Part shown: one piece after another, positions 15,739 through 17,633 of the stretch
Position numbering within the stretch: the stretch's first letter is position 1
Layout: each line of letters begins with the position of its first letter
Assembly: GCA_027068615.1 (NCBI GenBank)
Contig: JAMOQV010000230.1
Span: forward strand, 1 to 17,633
DNA length: 17,633 bases
Reading direction: 5' to 3'
Source: Helicobacteraceae bacterium
GTDB lineage: Bacteria > Campylobacterota > Campylobacteria > Campylobacterales > Sulfurimonadaceae
Notes under the pieces: generated by a model
What the model was told of the DNA's origin: nothing
The model's input: only the letters and a program-made list of their open reading frames with translations
The model's database searches: none
Position numbers and translations under genes: made by a program

Positions 15739-15750
15739 TATAAGCTTATA
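15739..15750. promoter_or_regulatory. 12-bp palindrome in the ilvC leader
   Basis: TATAAGCTTATA is a perfect palindrome just upstream of the ilvC ribosome binding site, and a second AAGCTT follows at 15751-15756, giving two TAAGCTT copies spaced by two bases on the minus strand. It could be an operator or a small hairpin in the leader. AT-rich palindromes of this length also arise by chance. Confidence 0.25.
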
Positions 15751-15770
15751 AAGCTTAAAAAATTTTTGCG

Positions 15771-15776
15771 ATTATA
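15771..15776 (-). promoter_or_regulatory. Candidate -10 of ilvC
   Basis: The minus strand reads TATAAT at these bases, about 50 nt upstream of the ilvC ATG. No -35 of good quality is seen. There is no leader peptide rich in branched-chain codons, so classical attenuation is not evident. Confidence 0.45.
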
Positions 15777-15797
15777 CTATATTAAAGCAAAAACTTT

Positions 15798-15803
15798 TAT
15801 AAT
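15798..15803 (+). promoter_or_regulatory. Candidate -10 of the gene at 15832
   Basis: A perfect TATAAT lies 28 nt upstream of the ATG at 15832 and is followed by an AAGGA ribosome binding site at 15819-15823. No clear -35 at the right spacing; TTGCGA at 15766 is too far upstream. Confidence 0.5.
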
Positions 15804-15831
15804 ACGAAACAAAAAATCAAGGAAAATTACA

Positions 15832-16449
15832 ATGATGAAAAAATTTAATCTTTTTAATGAAATTATAAAAGTAGATAAAACAGACCTTACAAATGCGATA
15901 AATACACAAAAAGTGTTTGGAATAACCATAGATGGAAAAATAGTAGATGCAAATACAAAAGATATCCTAATCTATAAAGCAAAAGCACAAATAACTCCAA
16001 CTTTTACAAAGGCATTAGGTAATAACTATCAACTTGTAGAAGATGGTGATAAGGTTTTAATAAAAGCATTTTCTAATTGGCAAGAACTTATAAAGATAAA
16101 TACACCAAATGCTTCTTATGATGATACAACAGCAGATGGCGTAGCAGAGTTTTCAAACAAAGATTTAGAAGATATAGGTTGGCATGCCACTGAATTTAAC
16201 ATAAGATACAGAACTTTAGTTGAAGTTTTAGAAAAAAACTGTGATGGTGTGGTTCTTTGTATAGAACAAGAAGAACCATACCAATTTAGTGGACTTGGTT
16301 TTTTAACAGATAATAATGAAGCTAAAAAAGTTTTATTTGAATATTGTCAAAAAGAGATAAAAAATAAGCTTGAAAATGATGAAGATTTTAAAATTGAAAC
16401 ATTAACTGATGATGAAGAAGATGCAGCTAAATTTTTTAAACTTATATAA
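15832..16449 (+). CDS. Hypothetical acidic cytoplasmic protein
   Basis: A 205-aa soluble protein with no signal peptide or membrane segment and no family that I recognise. The N-terminal half is beta-rich in appearance (VFGITIDGKIVDANTKDIL, then YQLVEDGDKVLIKAF). The middle contains DIGWHATEFNIRYRTLVEVLE and VVLCIEQEEPYQFSGLGF. The C-terminus is strongly acidic (LTDDEEDAAKFF). ATG 15832 is chosen over a far-upstream in-frame start at 15730 because AAGGA sits 8 nt before it; the extra 34 codons would cover the divergent promoter region and read as low-complexity Lys-rich sequence. A second ATG follows directly. It lies 15 bases before the DUF445 gene and probably shares its transcript. Confidence 0.75.
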   Translation: MMKKFNLFNEIIKVDKTDLTNAINTQKVFGITIDGKIVDANTKDILIYKAKAQITPTFTKALGNNYQLVEDGDKVLIKAFSNWQELIKINTPNASYDDTTADGVAEFSNKDLEDIGWHATEFNIRYRTLVEVLEKNCDGVVLCIEQEEPYQFSGLGFLTDNNEAKKVLFEYCQKEIKNKLENDEDFKIETLTDDEEDAAKFFKLI

Positions 16450-16464
16450 TAGAAGGAATTTATA

Positions 16465-17169
16465 ATGAATAAAAGTTTTATAACAAATTTTGTAGCATTA
16501 GGATTAGTTTTAATATCTTTTATAGTTAATGATACTTACTCAAATATAGTGTTTTTTACAGGACTTTTTGCTCTTTCTGGTTCTATAACAAATCAACTAG
16601 CAATTCATATGCTTTTTGAAAAAGTACCATTTCTTTATGGTTCTGGAGTTATTCCTGCTAGATTTGAAGCTTTTAAAGAAGCAATTAAAAATCTTATGAT
16701 GAGTGAATTTTTTACAAAAGAACAGCTAGATAACTTTTTTAAAAATGAAGAACAAACTATAAATCTTGAACCAATCATACAAGATACAGACTTTACTCCC
16801 GCTTTTGATGCTCTAAGTAAGACAGTAATGGAATCACAATTTGGTGGTATGCTAAATATGTTTGGCGGAGAGGTAGCCCTAGAAGGACTAAGAGAACCTT
16901 TCTCTCAAAAAATGAAATCAGCTGTTATAAAAATAGTAAATTCTCAAGCATTTAATGACACACTTCAATCCCATATGAAAAATTCAACATTAAGTGATGA
17001 TATGATTGGTTCTATAGAAAAAGTAATAGATGCAAGACTAAATGAACTAACTCCTCAAATAGTAAAAAAGATAGTTCAAAAACTTATAAAAGAACATCTT
17101 GACTGGCTTGTAGTTTGGGGTGGTGTTTTTGGTGGACTTATTGGTTTAGTTTCTTCTTTCTTAGTTTAG
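16465..17169 (+). CDS. DUF445-family membrane protein
   Basis: A 234-aa membrane protein resembling the DUF445 (YheB/YjiN-like) family. Two N-terminal hydrophobic segments (about 5-21 and 28-46) are followed by the family motif ITNQLAIHMLFEKVPFLYGSGVIP (41-64). A helical soluble stretch of about 145 residues and a C-terminal hydrophobic segment (about 213-233, VVWGGVFGGLIGLVSSF) follow. The layout suggests a helical domain looped between membrane anchors. The molecular function of this family is not established. AAGGA lies 7 nt before the ATG, and a strong hairpin begins at the stop codon. The gene immediately upstream encodes an unknown acidic protein, probably in the same operon. Confidence 0.85.
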   Translation: MNKSFITNFVALGLVLISFIVNDTYSNIVFFTGLFALSGSITNQLAIHMLFEKVPFLYGSGVIPARFEAFKEAIKNLMMSEFFTKEQLDNFFKNEEQTINLEPIIQDTDFTPAFDALSKTVMESQFGGMLNMFGGEVALEGLREPFSQKMKSAVIKIVNSQAFNDTLQSHMKNSTLSDDMIGSIEKVIDARLNELTPQIVKKIVQKLIKEHLDWLVVWGGVFGGLIGLVSSFLV

Positions 17170-17195
17170 CCCTTAACTAAGGGCTTTAAGTTTTC
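17168..17195 (+). terminator. Intrinsic terminator after the DUF445 gene
   Basis: AGCCCTTA (17168-17175) pairs with TAAGGGCT (17178-17185) around a very short loop, followed by TTAAGTTTTCT. The stem includes the end of the DUF445 stop codon. It closes the two-gene unit before the insertion sequence. Confidence 0.7.
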
Positions 17196-17249
17196 TATTT
17201 TTAGAGTTTTACAACAACTTTTTACTACAAATGGTTTGAAATCTGCATA

Positions 17250-17633
17250 TTATACCACCCCAATTAGTCAAGACAACTTTTTATAAAATCTAATTCCCTT
17301 TTATATTTGTTACCTTATGCTACATTTTCACTAGAATTAGTGTAGTTTTCATCATTGATTTTTAAACTCTCAAAGTATACATTCATAGGTTTCTTATATT
17401 TTAATGTTTCATGAAATCTCCTGTAATTGTAAAACTCCATATAGTCACTTACATCACTTTTGAGAACTGATACTTTTTTATATTCATTTAAATATATTTT
17501 TTCAACCTTAGCACTTCTCCAGAACCGTTCAATACAGATATTATCAGTAGCTCTACCTTTACCATCCATCGAAATAATTATGCCATTATCTTTTAGTGTT
17601 TGTGTATGGATATAGCTAGTATATTGTGAGCCC
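17250..17633 (-). mobile_element. IS3-family insertion sequence, right end (partial)
   Basis: The stretch holds the C-terminal end of an IS3-family transposase and, beyond its stop codon, ACCACCCCAATTAGTC plus AAGACAACTTTTT at about 17254-17283. This resembles the terminal inverted repeats that I recall for IS150-like members (a CCCCAA block followed by GACAACTTTT). The exact outer boundary, placed near 17250, is a guess because the other end and the target-site duplication are outside the window. Confidence 0.6.
17315..17633 (-). CDS. IS3-family transposase (OrfB, DDE integrase core), C-terminal part
   Basis: The reading frame is open to the window edge, so the gene is cut there rather than starting at the ATG at 17569; 105 codons are visible. 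The fragment begins GSQYTSYIHTQTLKDNGI and continues SMDGKGRATDN, ICIERFWRSAKVEK, then YMEFYNYRRFHETLKYKKP, the standard C-terminal half of an rve-type IS3 transposase. The catalytic Glu is in CIERFW. The preceding catalytic Asp, normally in HSDQGSQY, would fall just outside the window, giving the expected 35-residue D-E spacing. The transposase cuts and joins the IS ends. In IS3 elements it is usually made by frameshifting from an upstream orfA, not visible here. Nothing in the visible part suggests decay. Confidence 0.9.
   Translation of the reverse strand, partial: GSQYTSYIHTQTLKDNGIIISMDGKGRATDNICIERFWRSAKVEKIYLNEYKKVSVLKSDVSDYMEFYNYRRFHETLKYKKPMNVYFESLKINDENYTNSSENVA

Noticed and set aside
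15730..15831. In-frame N-terminal extension of the protein at 15832
   Set aside because: The extra codons read as Lys-rich low-complexity sequence across the divergent promoter region, and the AAGGA site clearly serves ATG 15832.
1..17633. CRISPR arrays, tRNA or rRNA genes, phage or toxin-antitoxin modules
   Set aside because: No regularly spaced repeats, cloverleaf-like sequences, rRNA segments or recognisable phage or toxin families were seen by eye. An automated scan would settle small or divergent cases.

Overview
The window is AT-rich, gene-dense bacterial DNA. Several families suggest a Campylobacterota (epsilonproteobacterial) host, probably Sulfurimonas/Arcobacter-like: a DUF3373-type outer-membrane protein, a short single-domain Sua5/YrdC-like protein, an HDOD gene next to a short RNase R and holA, and a Gre factor opening with the KEPM motif I associate with this phylum. 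The genus is inference; there is no rRNA in the window to decide it.

Layout. (1) 1-131 is the 3' end of acetyl-CoA synthetase. It converges on purL through a bidirectional terminator. (2) 181-5683, minus strand: a tightly spaced run of a small exported protein, a DUF3373-like outer-membrane barrel and a membrane-anchored HD-GYP cyclic-di-GMP phosphodiesterase, followed by purL, which has its own extended -10 promoter. (3) 5767-6616, minus strand: a hypothetical protein overlapping a GreB-like transcription factor. (4) 6734-10433, plus strand: HDOD protein, RNase R-type exonuclease and DNA polymerase III delta, closely packed or overlapping and divergent from region 3. (5) 10545-14658, plus strand: carB, then a short Sua5/YrdC-like gene and a 3-TM membrane protein joined by an ATGA overlap. 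A textbook intrinsic-terminator hairpin lies inside the first codons of the Sua5-like gene. (6) 14698-15720, minus strand: ilvC. (7) 15832-17169, plus strand: an acidic hypothetical protein and a DUF445 membrane protein. (8) About 17250-17633: the right end of an IS3-family insertion sequence, cut by the window edge.

Most content is housekeeping: purine synthesis (purL), arginine/pyrimidine precursor (carB), branched-chain amino acids (ilvC), acetate activation (acs), replication (holA), RNA turnover (RNase R) and transcript rescue (Gre). The less ordinary parts are the exported protein/outer-membrane barrel/HD-GYP operon, which looks like an envelope-sensing c-di-GMP module, and the hairpin-studded carB to Sua5-like junction. 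No CRISPR array, tRNA, rRNA or recognisable riboswitch was seen. No gene-free stretch exceeds 300 bases. TTG is a frequent start codon here, and several starts were reassigned from ribosome binding site spacing and gene overlaps.
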